Shown: piece by piece, positions 1-12,600 of the stretch | How the letters are laid out: the number at the start of each line of letters is the position of its first letter | Numbering within the stretch: the first letter of the stretch is position 1 | DNA from: Sinotaia quadrata | Taxonomy: Eukaryota > Mollusca > Gastropoda > Architaenioglossa > Viviparidae | Length of the DNA stretch: 64,000 nucleotides | Assembly: GCA_028829895.1 (NCBI GenBank) | Contig: CM054182.1 | Location: forward strand, 63,482,379-63,546,378 | Direction: 5' to 3' | Notes under the pieces: model-generated | Seen by the model: only the letters and a program-made list of their open reading frames with translations | The model's database searches: none | Told to the model about the DNA's origin: nothing | Made by a program: the position numbers and the translations under genes

Positions 1-450
1 TAAAATCATAATTTGTTGCGTACTTATATTTTGTAAGTTATATTTTAAATTGAACTGTTTAAAAACTCGCCACTCCTTTTTTTTATATTAGCATCATGTC
101 AAATTATAATTAATAATAATATAATTGCATAATATTAATTATACACTTATGTTTAATTAATAATCTTTTCAATATGCAATCATTTTTCCCCCATAAAACA
201 AAATAAATTTAAAGAATCAGCATTTCTGATGCTTAGCATCACAATGTTTTGTTTCTTGAAAAGAACAAAGAGATTGTTTGGCTGTACTGTAAATGTGTAA
301 TATCATAAAACTACCAGTGTTGTTTAGAACTTTCTCTAAAGAAACCTTTTAATTTTGCCTCTAAATTGACTTTTTTTTTTTTTACTAAAACTTGACTAAT
401 GCTTATTGTAATTCCTTGGTTGTGACATTTTGGTATATTATCTTATGTAG
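1..450 (+). other. 5' end of window: probable intron before the first coding exon
   Basis: This AT-rich stretch has no reading frame of note. It ends in TTATCTTATGTAG at about 438-450, a plausible 3' splice site just before the leader of the first coding exon. The transcription start and promoter therefore probably lie upstream of the window. Confidence 0.5.
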
Positions 451-494
451 GATGAGGTGACAACAAGGAGTTAGTTCAAGCCTTCCATATCACC
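451..494 (+). other. GPD2: 5' UTR part of the first coding exon
   Basis: The 44 nt between the likely acceptor at 449-450 and the ATG at 495 contain no other ATG in frame. The context before the start codon is ATCACC-ATG, a good Kozak-like match. The exact 5' boundary is inferred from the splice-site consensus only. Confidence 0.5.
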
Positions 495-611
495 ATGAGG
501 ATCAGAATTAAATTTCAGACTGTTAAGCGACTGCTTCTTGTGGGAGGAGCAGTAACAGGCACAACATTATTGGCAGCCACTATCTATCCTGAACTGGCTG
601 TTCGAGCTAAG
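495..611 (+). CDS. GPD2: GPD2 exon 1: mitochondrial targeting and membrane segment
   Basis: This exon encodes residues 1-39. The start [12 protein letters not shown] is basic and is followed by a hydrophobic stretch with glycines ([16 protein letters not shown]), consistent with import and inner-membrane anchoring. The donor is AAG/GTAAGC at 612, phase 0. The donor sits at the first edge of a long minisatellite, and later repeat variants carry copies of the GTAAGC donor word. Confidence 0.93.
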
Positions 612-3600
612 GTAAGCTATCTGTGTGCATTAATATGATGTTGAGTACTTTATTCTGAACAAAGTTGTGTGCATTAATATGATGTTGAGTACTTTATTCT
701 GAACCAATATGTGTGCATTAATATGATGTTGAGTACTTTATTTGAACCAATCTGTGTGCATTAATGTGATGTTGAGTACTTTATTCTGAACCAATCTGTG
801 TGCATTAATATGATGTTGAGTACTTTATTCTGAACCAAGCTATGTGCATTAATATGATGTTGAGTACTTTATTCTGAACAAATGTGTGCATTAATATGAT
901 GTTGAGTACTTTATTCTGAACCAATCTGTGTGCATTAATATGATGTTGAGTACTTTATTCTGAACCAAGCTGTGTGCATTAATATGATGTTGAGTACTTT
1001 ATTCTGAACAAAGCTGTGTGCATTAATATGATGTTGAGTACTTTATTCTGAACCAACCTTGTGTATAAGGTAAGCTATCTGTGTGCCTTAATATAATGTT
1101 GAGTACTTTATTCTGAACCAATCTGTGTGCATTAATATGATGTTGAGTACTTTATTCTGAACCAATATGTGTGCATTAATATGAATTATGATGTTGAGTA
1201 CTTTATTCTGAACCAATATGTGTGCATTAATATGAATTATGATGTTGAGTGCTTTATTCTGAACCAAGCTGTGTGCATTAATATGATGTTGAGTACTTTA
1301 TTCTGAACCAAGCTGTGTGCATTAATATGATGTTGAGTACTTTATTCTGAACTGACCTTTAGTATAACTTAAGGTAAGCAATCTATGTGCATTAAAATGA
1401 TGTTGAGTACTTTATTCTGAACCAACCTTGTGTATAAGGTGCTATCTGTGTGCCTTAATATAATGTTGAGTACTTTATTCTGAACCAATCTGTGTGCATT
1501 AATATGATGTTGAGTACTTTATTCTGAACGAATCTGTGTGCATTAAAATGATGTTGAGTACTTTAGTCTGAACTGACTTTAGTGTAAGGTAAGATAATTT
1601 TGTGTTTTATTATGGTTGTTTAGTATTTTTTCTTCAGCCAACCACTTGTGTTTAGGTAAGATATTCTCTAGCATTCATGCATTGTGTTAAGGAACAGTTT
1701 AAATTGCTACATTTTAAACAAATCTAAATAGTAAAAGTTGTTTGAATTCTTCATTGAAAACTGATTTGTTTTAAATTGTAAATGTTATATAATTCTTTTG
1801 AATAGGAGATTACAAATTTTTAGCATATAAAAAAAAATGCATTTTGGAACTAAGATTTGAATAATAAATGTAAACTAGGATATATTTTATGCACATTCAT
1901 GGATGCACACAATGGCAGCAAGAACAATTTTTTTTAATTTTTTGTTTTTGTTTTTTTATTGAAGTATTTAATTTTGAACTGTTGTTAGTATTAGTGTTAC
2001 AAGTGTGTATGATAGTGTATGTAAGCCAACACCACTTTGTTAATGGTTATGATTATTATTAATTAATTAATCGTCCATAACTAATTACAAGTGATGAGAC
2101 TTAATTTATGTTATTAATAATTCTCCAGCAAACACTACTCATCTCTCTCACTTTTGGCAGATATGCGGGTGCTGTAAATGTTTTTTCTCTTCCACAACAT
2201 TAAAGACAAACATTTACTGTCACAATATTTCCAAAGGGGGAAAACGTCTTACCTTAGGAAAAGTCAAATCCGACTAATCTATATTTAGTGTGCCCCCATC
2301 CACCCACTTTCTTCTCCAACATGTGTAAGGTCAATAAATTGAACAATAAATTTATTAAAACAACAATCAAATATACATATAACAAATACAATGAAAAAGA
2401 TTACTTCACATCAATATTTCCATTAAACTATCTTCGAATAATCATAAAACACAATTCAACAATTTAGTGTCAATACAAAATCACAGGATAGTTTTTTATC
2501 AGAGAACAGAATGGAGTTATTAGATAAGCAATAATTGTTTGTACATAATCTGATTTAGGTGCTGTATCAATAGTCTTTTGCGCGCTTTCTTTTGTAACAA
2601 AGCCACAACTGGACAAGTTTATTGTTCATTTATTACTGTCATTTCCATGTGATTCCCTCCTCCTGTTATAGAACACTGATTTGCTGCTATTCTCTCGAGG
2701 CTACCTGGGTGCTCCTTCACCATACCAGCTCCCTCAGGCAGAACAACAATTGTAGCAATTTCCATTAACTTACTTGTACCAGAAATTGCTCAATGTAGTC
2801 AGCATACCTTGCCACCGTACATCAACAGAGTGAAGTGTATTCTTTACACTTACACAGTGCAGTAGATACTTTGCATGACTACCGCGTTCATAGTGGTTTA
2901 TAATCAGCAAACCAGGAGATTCATATAATATAAGGAAAGGCTGCTTTTCCCCTGAAAAATATAACCAGGAGCAAATGCTAAGTTTCCAGTTTATTCCTGT
3001 TTAAACTCCATTTGTTCTAACATTCAAGTCTCAACATACAGTTTCCTGCAATAGTATTTATTAGCCTGATGCACGCATATAGTGTAATAAATACAGCATA
3101 ATAGTTTATGAACAGGTTCAATAGGAACATTGTCATGTTTATCATACTACATTATAAGCATTATAGTTCACAATTTGTAAAAATAATAGTCTACTCCCAT
3201 AATGCATCTCTACATAAAACATAAGTATAACATATCAATAGCAAAAATTCATGAAATATTTCTAAGTCTATTCTCTTTCAATCAGTCAGTTAACTCACCA
3301 TTAAGCTAATGGCCGCCTTTCATGACCGGACTTCTTGCCACACCAAATTCAAGTGATTAGACAATAGAATTCTCTACAGCATGTAATAAACTTTTGATCT
3401 CAGCCCATTGGCTGGTCTCATTCCTGTAAATCTTAACCATTGGATAATAAAAACTACTCATTCAAGGGGAGGTTTGAGGGTGAAAATTATAAGATTTTTT
3501 ATTTTTTGTGTGTTTTTTGTTCTTCGTGTTATTGTTCACTTTAATCATTCTACTTTCACTTGCCACGTTCACATTTTCGTAGTTGTTAATAAAAAGCCCT

Positions 3601-6600
3601 TTAATTTAAGTTTTAATTGAGTAGGTATGCATAAACAAAAGTGCAGTTACAGCCAATTATATATGCATAAAGTTTCAAAGGTCATATCTCGTCTTTTACA
3701 TAATATAATATTACATATAATATACCAAAAGAACCAGAAAAGCCAGCTTTAGCTTCCCATTTCCATGTCCAAAATCCACCATAACATGCATTTTCATTGG
3801 CTACTTGTTAAAAGACTAATATAGCAAAGGGTCTAAAATCAGTGATTAGCTTTCAAGAGCAAGTCGGATTTAGCAAACTGACCTCATGGCGTCTTTCACA
3901 GCTTCGATCTCATGAAAGTTACAATCTATGTTCAGTTTGAGTTCTGTTTGAGGCTAGAGTACAGTAAAACTAAGATGGGGAAAATAAAACAATCCTACTC
4001 TTCCAGAAATCGAAGATTCCAGGGAAACAGACATACTAAAGGACTGATTACAGTAAATAATTCTATGCTGAACATGTGTTGTATACAATGAGCGACGCCG
4101 TGTCACAAATACATCGTCCACTACAGGCAATATTTCTGCCTCGTGCAAAACTTGAAGGTAAAGTGTGTGAAATGGAAGTTGACAGTGATAATGAACAAAG
4201 AACAGGCTTTTGTTTTGTAGACTGTGAACTCCTTTTAAACTTTATAAAGATACTTTTATGCCCACATTGCCAGAAACCTCTAGGGGATAGCGACAAACTA
4301 CCATCAGTGCACTAGACAAGACACGACTTAGCCTCTCAGTTTATTTTTCACCATGTATGCATAAAAATTGTTAGTTCAAAATGCATTTAATGATGCTAAC
4401 ATTCAGCAGTTTTATCTTTCTGGTGGTCATGAATAAGTTGGTAATGTTACTGTCTTTAAAATATAATTAATGTTTGGTTATAAAATAAAAAGATTCGTCT
4501 ATTTAACTTATATTTATTATCTAAACACATAACTTTAGTAAAGAAAAACTTTGCGATGCGTTTTCTCAGAATCAGTTTTTTATGCGCTGCCAGTACGGTT
4601 TTATAGATATCTCAGAAACTATTTATCAGAATGCCATGAAATTTTGAACATAGTTCCAGCACACATATGGCTACATTCTGAACTAGAAAGAAGCAAGTGT
4701 GTAAAATAGAAGACTTATTTTTACTATGTCAACACCCTCTTCAATATATATTTCAACAAAAACAACAAAAATTTTCATGGTAGACTTTTCATGCTAGTTC
4801 ACATTGTATAACAACATACCTACCTGAAGTATACCAAATTTCACATTAAAATAATGTATAGTTTACTTGTAATCAGTTGAACGGCGGAATGTAGTTTTGC
4901 GTCGACATGTGTCATTATAATCCATATAACTACACATTAAAACATCAGATAAACTGTTTTATTGCTTAAGTGTGTTAGCAATAGGTGTGATTAACTGCAT
5001 ACAAAAAATTATGGCAATAAGTTAATAAATACAGGAGTTGTGATTGCTTGATTTTTATGTGAGTTTGTTTCACCCTCAAACCTCCCCTCAATTGGAACTG
5101 GTTTGGATTGCATCAGCAATTTCTAGCATATTCTCACCTCGAGTTGTTTACTCTAACTCTGACACAAAAATACTATCATAAGGACTACCCAAGGTCGGGT
5201 CACTTTAACAATTAATTTTAACAATTTAAATAAAAGTTAAGTTTAGAAATAGGGATAGGTAAATTCACTGTGTGTATGTATGTGTATATATAAATTATGC
5301 AAAAGTTCTTTAGAAATTAGATGTCAGGGTTAAAAACTTTTAAACTAACAATTATGATTTCAATAAGCATAAAGTATACTGTATTCTGAGTGCTAGATTC
5401 TCAAAATCAAGATTATTTTGTTTGAAATTTGTTAATAGGACATAATGTTGTTAAATCAGTATATGTTGCTATTTTTACTTCAATATTAATTTGGCTTTAA
5501 TACAGTTTAGAAACCCTCTTTTTTGCTTTGTACTTGGTAGCATTAGCTTCCTTTTGATAATTATTAATTTATTTATTGTAAATTTTATGCACTTGCTTTG
5601 GTTACATTTAGAAATATTCACTTAAATAATATTAGCAGATGTTGACATGTTAAAATAACTTTCTTTTCATTTGTTTACAATTGACTTAAAAACAGAAGTT
5701 TGAAAAGTGCTATAACTCTTTTGCAAAATTGATTGCACCTAATTTTCTACCAGAAATAAGTGTAAGTTTAACTTGAAACTTCATTTGATATTTACTTGCG
5801 TTGTTTTTAGTTTTGTAATTAGTGTTTGTTTATTTTGTAATAATTGGAATATTGTTAATTATAACTATGCATGTGTAATTCCATCTATAATGAGAAACAG
5901 GTTTTTAGTTTTGGCATGTACCATTGTTGTATTGCTTGAGTATTTAGTTGAAATTTGATGAGTTACAAATGTTTGTTTTAAAATTAAATTACTGTTGTAC
6001 TAAAATATGTTTTTTAATTGTGAGAACTTCATGTTGGTTTTACTGTTGTGTGTGTCAGATGCTGGAAATTAAGGCTTAATAGCTAGTATAAATAATTAAT
6101 TCATCATTTGTGCACAACACTAAGTTATATTGTATTTAGCATTAATGCCTTTTTTACTGGCCACATATTATTTGCTTCTTCTAAAACTGTCCTTATATTT
6201 TATAAACATATTTCTGTTTCACAAATTATAACTCTTTTTACCCTATTTTATTTATCTGTCTACCTACCTATTTGCCTATCTATCTATTTGTCTGTCTCTG
6301 TTTGCATGTGTTCAATACACCTTTGGAAATTCTGCCTCAGATTGTACAGACACATTTGAATTGTTTGATTAATTAATTTTCAAAGTATACAGGACTCTTG
6401 CTTTTGTCAAACCAAATATATCACAAATTTGAAATTACAAAAGGGAAATACATTTTTTAAAAATATTTTTCATAATGTAAAATATAGCAAGACAGTAACG
6501 CAGTTTCGAGCGAAGACCAGCGTAAAGCTATGAACAACCCTTTGCCTACAAGAGAGGAGATACTCAACTCATTAGAAAATGACCTATTTGATATTCTTGT

Positions 6601-9600
6601 TATTGGTGGAGGTGCAACAGGAACTGGTGTTGCACTGGATGCTGTCACTAGAGGTATGTTGCTATATGAATTATTCTGGAATAACCTGTAGATAGCACTA
6701 CAGATGTAGGAGTCCTTTAGTTTTAAAGACAAAAATTATCTATCTCACTCAAGGCATAGTTTTGATATGTAGTTTCAAAGTATGTAAACCATGTAAACAC
6801 TCAGTTGTTTAACAATAAAAGTGTCTGGTTTGATCAGAAAAATGTTACCTCCTTCACAGTCTGTGATTTAAATGTTTTTATTGATTAAAAACATACCCTG
6901 AAGTAAATTTATAAATTAATTGTAAATATGAAGTATAGTACTTTCATTGGACATGCCTAATTTGAACATGGATAATTAAAATTTCACATGCTAAATCACG
7001 ATCTCACAATTTTATAATCTGTTAATTTATAAAAATTATAAATTGTGACTATTTGCAGGCTTGAAAACTGGCTTAGTAGAGAAATTTGATTTTTCTTCTG
7101 GCACAAGTAGTAGAAGTACAAAGCTCATTCATGGTGGAGTTCGTTATCTTCAGAAGGCAGTTTTTAAGTTAGATATTGAACAGGTATGAACAAAGATAAA
7201 ACTTTTTGCCCACATTAAATCCTTGTTTTGGTAGACTATATTTGGGCTGGGATAGATAGAGATGATCATTAATGGTGTTTGTTCAGTCAAAAATTTTTCT
7301 GGAGAACCTCCCCCATCATCTAGAACTATATATGATGTGCAGTAAATGGCAATAGAGGTTAATGCAAGCTCCCTGTGACATATGAGTCAGTACATTTAAT
7401 GATTCAGTTTAAATATATAGAAATTCACTCTGAAAATATTATATTAATGCACCTGATAATGAAAATGAAAATATTATATTAATTTCTCTCTTTACCTTAT
7501 GTCATTTTCATGAATTTTTAACTGGGCATTATATTTCTCATTATGATTTTTTAAGATTGCTTTTATTTCAAATTTGTGTCTAAGTTTTGATTTATCTCTC
7601 TTCTTTACTGAGGACATTTATTGATGATTCATTTGTTTGTGTTTCAACATGAATTTATATCAGTCAGGATTTGTGGAATATATGTTTGATAAATGTGTCT
7701 CTCCAGTTTCGGATGGTGAAAGAGGCCCTGGCTGAACGTGCCAACCTGTTAGATATTGCTCCTCATTTAGCATATCCTTTTCCTATCATGCTGCCAGTCT
7801 ACAAGTAAGTGAGTGTCTTTGTGTATTTGTATCCATCTCTTCTTGGAAAACTATTTAGCAAATTTTGTCACACAAGAAACTCAGTACACATTCAGAAGAT
7901 CTTAAATTATATATTTATTGCACAAATGCATTTTTTTCATAGTTATACACTTTTTTCTTTCTTGACCATTGGTATAGTAAAACCTCTGTTGACATGTTTG
8001 AACTGGATTCCTGTTCACTTGGTCTTTAAGGCTATGAGTAGAAATGATGAAAATTGCTGGACATGTATACATCTATGCATCTTGTTCACTATCACTTTTG
8101 CTTTTGTCACCTTACCTGACACCATAGACTGAAATTTGCAACATTCTACTTTTTCTGTTCACTTTTTCAAGCTGAGGTCTTAGGGCTGCAACAAGTTAAA
8201 TGCTAACAAAAAGTAACATGATATTTTAGCCCAGGCTGATTACTTAATCCATTTTACTGTATGTAAGCTTTCTGACAGTGCACCAGGTATGCATAATCTA
8301 CACATTAGAAAACTTTCTACACAGACAGTTTTGTACCAAAAATAACTCAGTAGACAGCTGCCTGTCAACTTACATGCTGAGTACACTGTTTCAGCAAGTC
8401 AGGTTCTGTAAGCTGCTCTCCTTGTCAATGCTCAGTCTTAAATAAACATAACAATAAATAGAATAGAAATAATAATATGATTATTACCCACTTATTTTAT
8501 TACTGCAAATTGTGAATATTTCTGGTATTTTCTACAATTTGTGTGTGTGTGTGTGTGTGCACATGAGTGTTCCTGAAGATGTGTATGTGTGAAATAGTTC
8601 AGTTTCAGATGAACAGCATAAAGAAAATGGTTTCTTTGGCAGTTCTTCTTGTTTCTATATATATTTTAACCATAAAATTTAGAAAAAGAATTCTGACAAC
8701 TCTAGTGTCCACCGCCAGAATGTTTGAATATTTCATCCATGGTAAAAATGCTTTCGTCAGCAATAATACAAAGTCATACTCATGTAAAGCAGACTTTCTG
8801 TATTGTTAAATGAATTCATAGTACTGTAGAAAACTGCAAAAAATAAAACAGCAAAAAAGTAGTCATATTGTTTTCACGAGAAAAGCATCCTCTTGCATTC
8901 TTTGTAAATATTATTCATTTACAACTTATGCTGATGTTCTGCTGAGTAATTAAAAATATAAACTGCATTGAGCAGTCTAAAACAAGTATGAAACATGAAT
9001 GGATGAGTAGGAAAGCAAGTGCCTAACTCAACAGACAATATGTGTTGGGGTCAAAAGGAGGTTAGCTTTCAGCTGAACAGCTCAGTTTCAGCTAAATTTG
9101 CCTGCAGTTCTGATAAACATTTTTTTAAATAACAACAACAAAAAAGTGTAAACCTGTGATGACATTGTAACAATATCATACATGGAAATAGTGAAAAGAG
9201 TAAAGCATTTATGTGTGGCAAACTGGAAATATGAGACCCCAACACCCAAGAATATGGAATAGATATACAAAAATAGCCTGCATATTCATAAAGTAAACAA
9301 AATTTTCAAATACTGAGACTTTCTTAATTAAAATACATTCTTTTTTTTTTAATGCAGATTTATTTTTTCAATAGTCTTAACCTCTTACATTTTTCTCTTG
9401 CATTCTTTTGTTTTAAATATAAGTTATAGCAGCCGACGTGTCAGTTATTAATATTTTAAATATTTATATTAATCTTTATCTTTTCAAATTAAAAATATTT
9501 GTAAAATCTTTAATGTATATGGTCTGGTGTAATACTTATGTAAATCCTTCTGCAGATGTTTTTAATCTTTCTGATTCTTTCTATTTATCTCTTTTTTTGT

Positions 9601-12600
9601 TCTTCCTCCCTCCCCTCCACCCAACACACACATTTATTTTGAATTATCATCTTATTTATAAATAATATTGCTACCTTGTTCTCTCTTGTGTTTTGTTTTA
9701 TAATGGTTTCATATGACTTTTGAGAGTTGTACTTATCAGTTCTATTTTTTCTTTGTGATTTTATATTCATGTTACTATAGAGGATTTATATCATGAAAGA
9801 TATTTTAAATCGGCACTGGTGCATATTCAACAAAACAAACAAAAATGTTTCCTTTTAATTTTAGATGGTGGCAGTTGCCTTACTTCTGGGCTGGAATAAA
9901 AATGTATGACTTGGTTGCTGGTCGACAAGTTCTCAAACCTTCATATCTGTTGACCAAATCCAAGGCACTGGAACTCTTTCCAATGTTGAAAAAAGATTCT
10001 CTTGTTGGAGCTCTAGTCTACTATGATGGTAAAAAGATTGAAAAGATTTTAAGATTGTTGTGTTTTAAACATTAATAGAAATAAACTTGAGTTGTCTCGG
10101 ATTAACCCCTTTAAGACTGTTATTACGTATTATGTTAATACAGCTATATAAAATTGCACCCTGATTAATTATACAGTATAATATTATTTCCTTTTCCACT
10201 AAGGGATGGTATAGCTTCTGTGAGTTCATATACATCACATGATCATTTTAAAATTTCATATAATCAGACATTAACTGTATGTTTTTGCTATCACTTACAA
10301 TAAGTTGAATTACACTGCTTAGTACACACATGAAGGTGATGAAGATTTTTGAATGCAAGCAATTTAATTAATTTTTAAAAAAATGTAATTATACAGGTAA
10401 TGCTGGTTAGAATATGACACTTTGCCAAACTCAGTACTTGTGTCAAATCTGGTAGTGATAGTTGTTGGCTACCCCACTTGGCAGTAACAAAATATTTGGT
10501 GGTGTGGTGGCAGAGATAGCACAGAAAAAGTGTCTCCTCCCACCTCAGGCTCTTTAAATCAATGTTCAGGAGACACACACCAAACACCAAGACCACTGCT
10601 TCATATTCTAGACTAGAGGGAAGGAGAAATCCTGTAAGAGAAAACAATGTTTGGGTGATAAATGCTGACAGTTTGGGGGAAGGAAAGAGTAGAACTTGGT
10701 CCCACTTCAAGCATTCATGTTTTCTTGGCCACTATGGCCCAATAGGTAGAAAGATTTATCTCTGAGGAGAAGAGGAGGAGATTCGGCCCTACTTCAGACA
10801 TTTATGTTTTTCTTAGCCACTATGGCCCAATGGGTAGAAAGTTTTACCTCTGAGGGGAAGAGAAGGGGATTCAGCCCTACTCCAGGCATTCATGGTCATC
10901 TGGACCACTATGGTCCAATAGGAGTAGTGGAATTAATATATTCTAGTATTTGTTCAGACCCATTTATTGCATTTAGCATTCCCTCAGAGAACTGTTGCCT
11001 TATCAGTATACCCTTAAATTGCTCTTTTTTCCTCTTCCAGTTGATTCTTCTCATATGGTCATAAACATCTGTCAGAATTTTGTGTATTTTTGATTTGTTA
11101 GTATTTCTTCAACTTCAACTATTTCATTTATTTAAATTTAAATCCTCCTCTTTTTTTTTTAAATTTCAACCAAATGACAAATCTAAAAGTATTTTTGGAT
11201 ATTTTTCAGCAATACAACTATTAAACTATGAAAAAGTTATAAATTATTTGTAAATTTAAAATGTTTGTGTTAAATTATTTTTCTCTAACTCTTAAAAGGT
11301 AAAAAAATGGCAAAAAATAGATTAAGGAAGATTACATATATGCATGTGCATGAATGCATGCACACACATGGATTTTGACAGATAAGTTGGAGGGGGCATA
11401 TACTCTTTGAAAATGAAAATTGAAGAAATAAAAACCTAAAAAGGTGAAGTAACTATTTAAATTTTAGTCTAGGGGAGGCTTTGAAATGCTATTTTAATTA
11501 TCAACTTCACCCATAACCTGCTTGGTCCTCTTTAATATTTTTAAAATCTTCCACAGTATTCAGATTCTGCTAAATGTCTGTAAACATAAATATGTTTCTC
11601 TAGGTCAGCATGATGATGCTCGCATGAACATTTCACTTGCCATCACAGCCATTCGCTATGGGGCCTCAGTTTCCAACTACACAGAAGTCCTTAGTTTGCT
11701 TAAGGGAAAAGATGAATCCGGAAAAGAACATATTAGGGGTGCACGAGTCCGAGATGTGCTTACAGGCCGAGAGTTTGATGTCAAAGCAAAGTGTGTCATA
11801 AATGCTGCAGGACCATACACAGATAGTATTCGTACCATGGCTGATGAAAATATCCGGAAAATCTGTCAGCCAAGCTGTGGAGTGCACATTGTGTTACCTG
11901 ATTATTACAGGTTTGCTGTGATTTATTGTTGTATTTACATCCCTTAATAATAATTAGTTTCATTATTTGTTCCTGGTGTTTACATTTTTAATTATATGGT
12001 GCAAATTTTATTGGTACAGATTGACAATAGTATTTTTTTTTTGCTGTCACTAATATATGATACAGTTTTTAATGTCAACAAAAGCATAATAACATAAGGA
12101 CTAATTTATTCACATATCTTGTAAATTTCACTTTTGTATTTCCACTGGATTAGAATGGGATACTAAGTTGCTTCTTTCTAACTTAATTTGTTATTTAGTT
12201 TTATTTGTTGCAATTTGTTAAATTAATTGCATATTTAATATCTTTATACCCACAGAGAATTTGACATACATAAATTTTGCATTATGCCATATTTATCTGT
12301 AAAATTGCAACCTGTTACTTGGCATAATTTCTTTTCTTTTCTCTTTAATTTTATTATTAAATTTTTATGCTTCTAGACTTTTCAAGAAATGTTGGCTTTT
12401 TAAAATTTCCTGTGTTTTAGAGATTCCAGTGTAACTTTTGACATTATTTAAAGATACAGCATAACCAGTGAAATTTTACTGATTTGTTTTAATATCAGAG
12501 TGGATGACAAAGATCACACTGATATTTGATTCATGAAGAGATAAAAATTTGTCCAAATTATCTTAAATTGATAAGTTTGAGAGCATAAGAGACATATGTG

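Noticed and set aside
7809..8132. 107-codon plus-strand frame after exon 4
   Set aside because: It is low-complexity hydrophobic sequence in an AT-rich intron that starts inside the donor region. No family resemblance.
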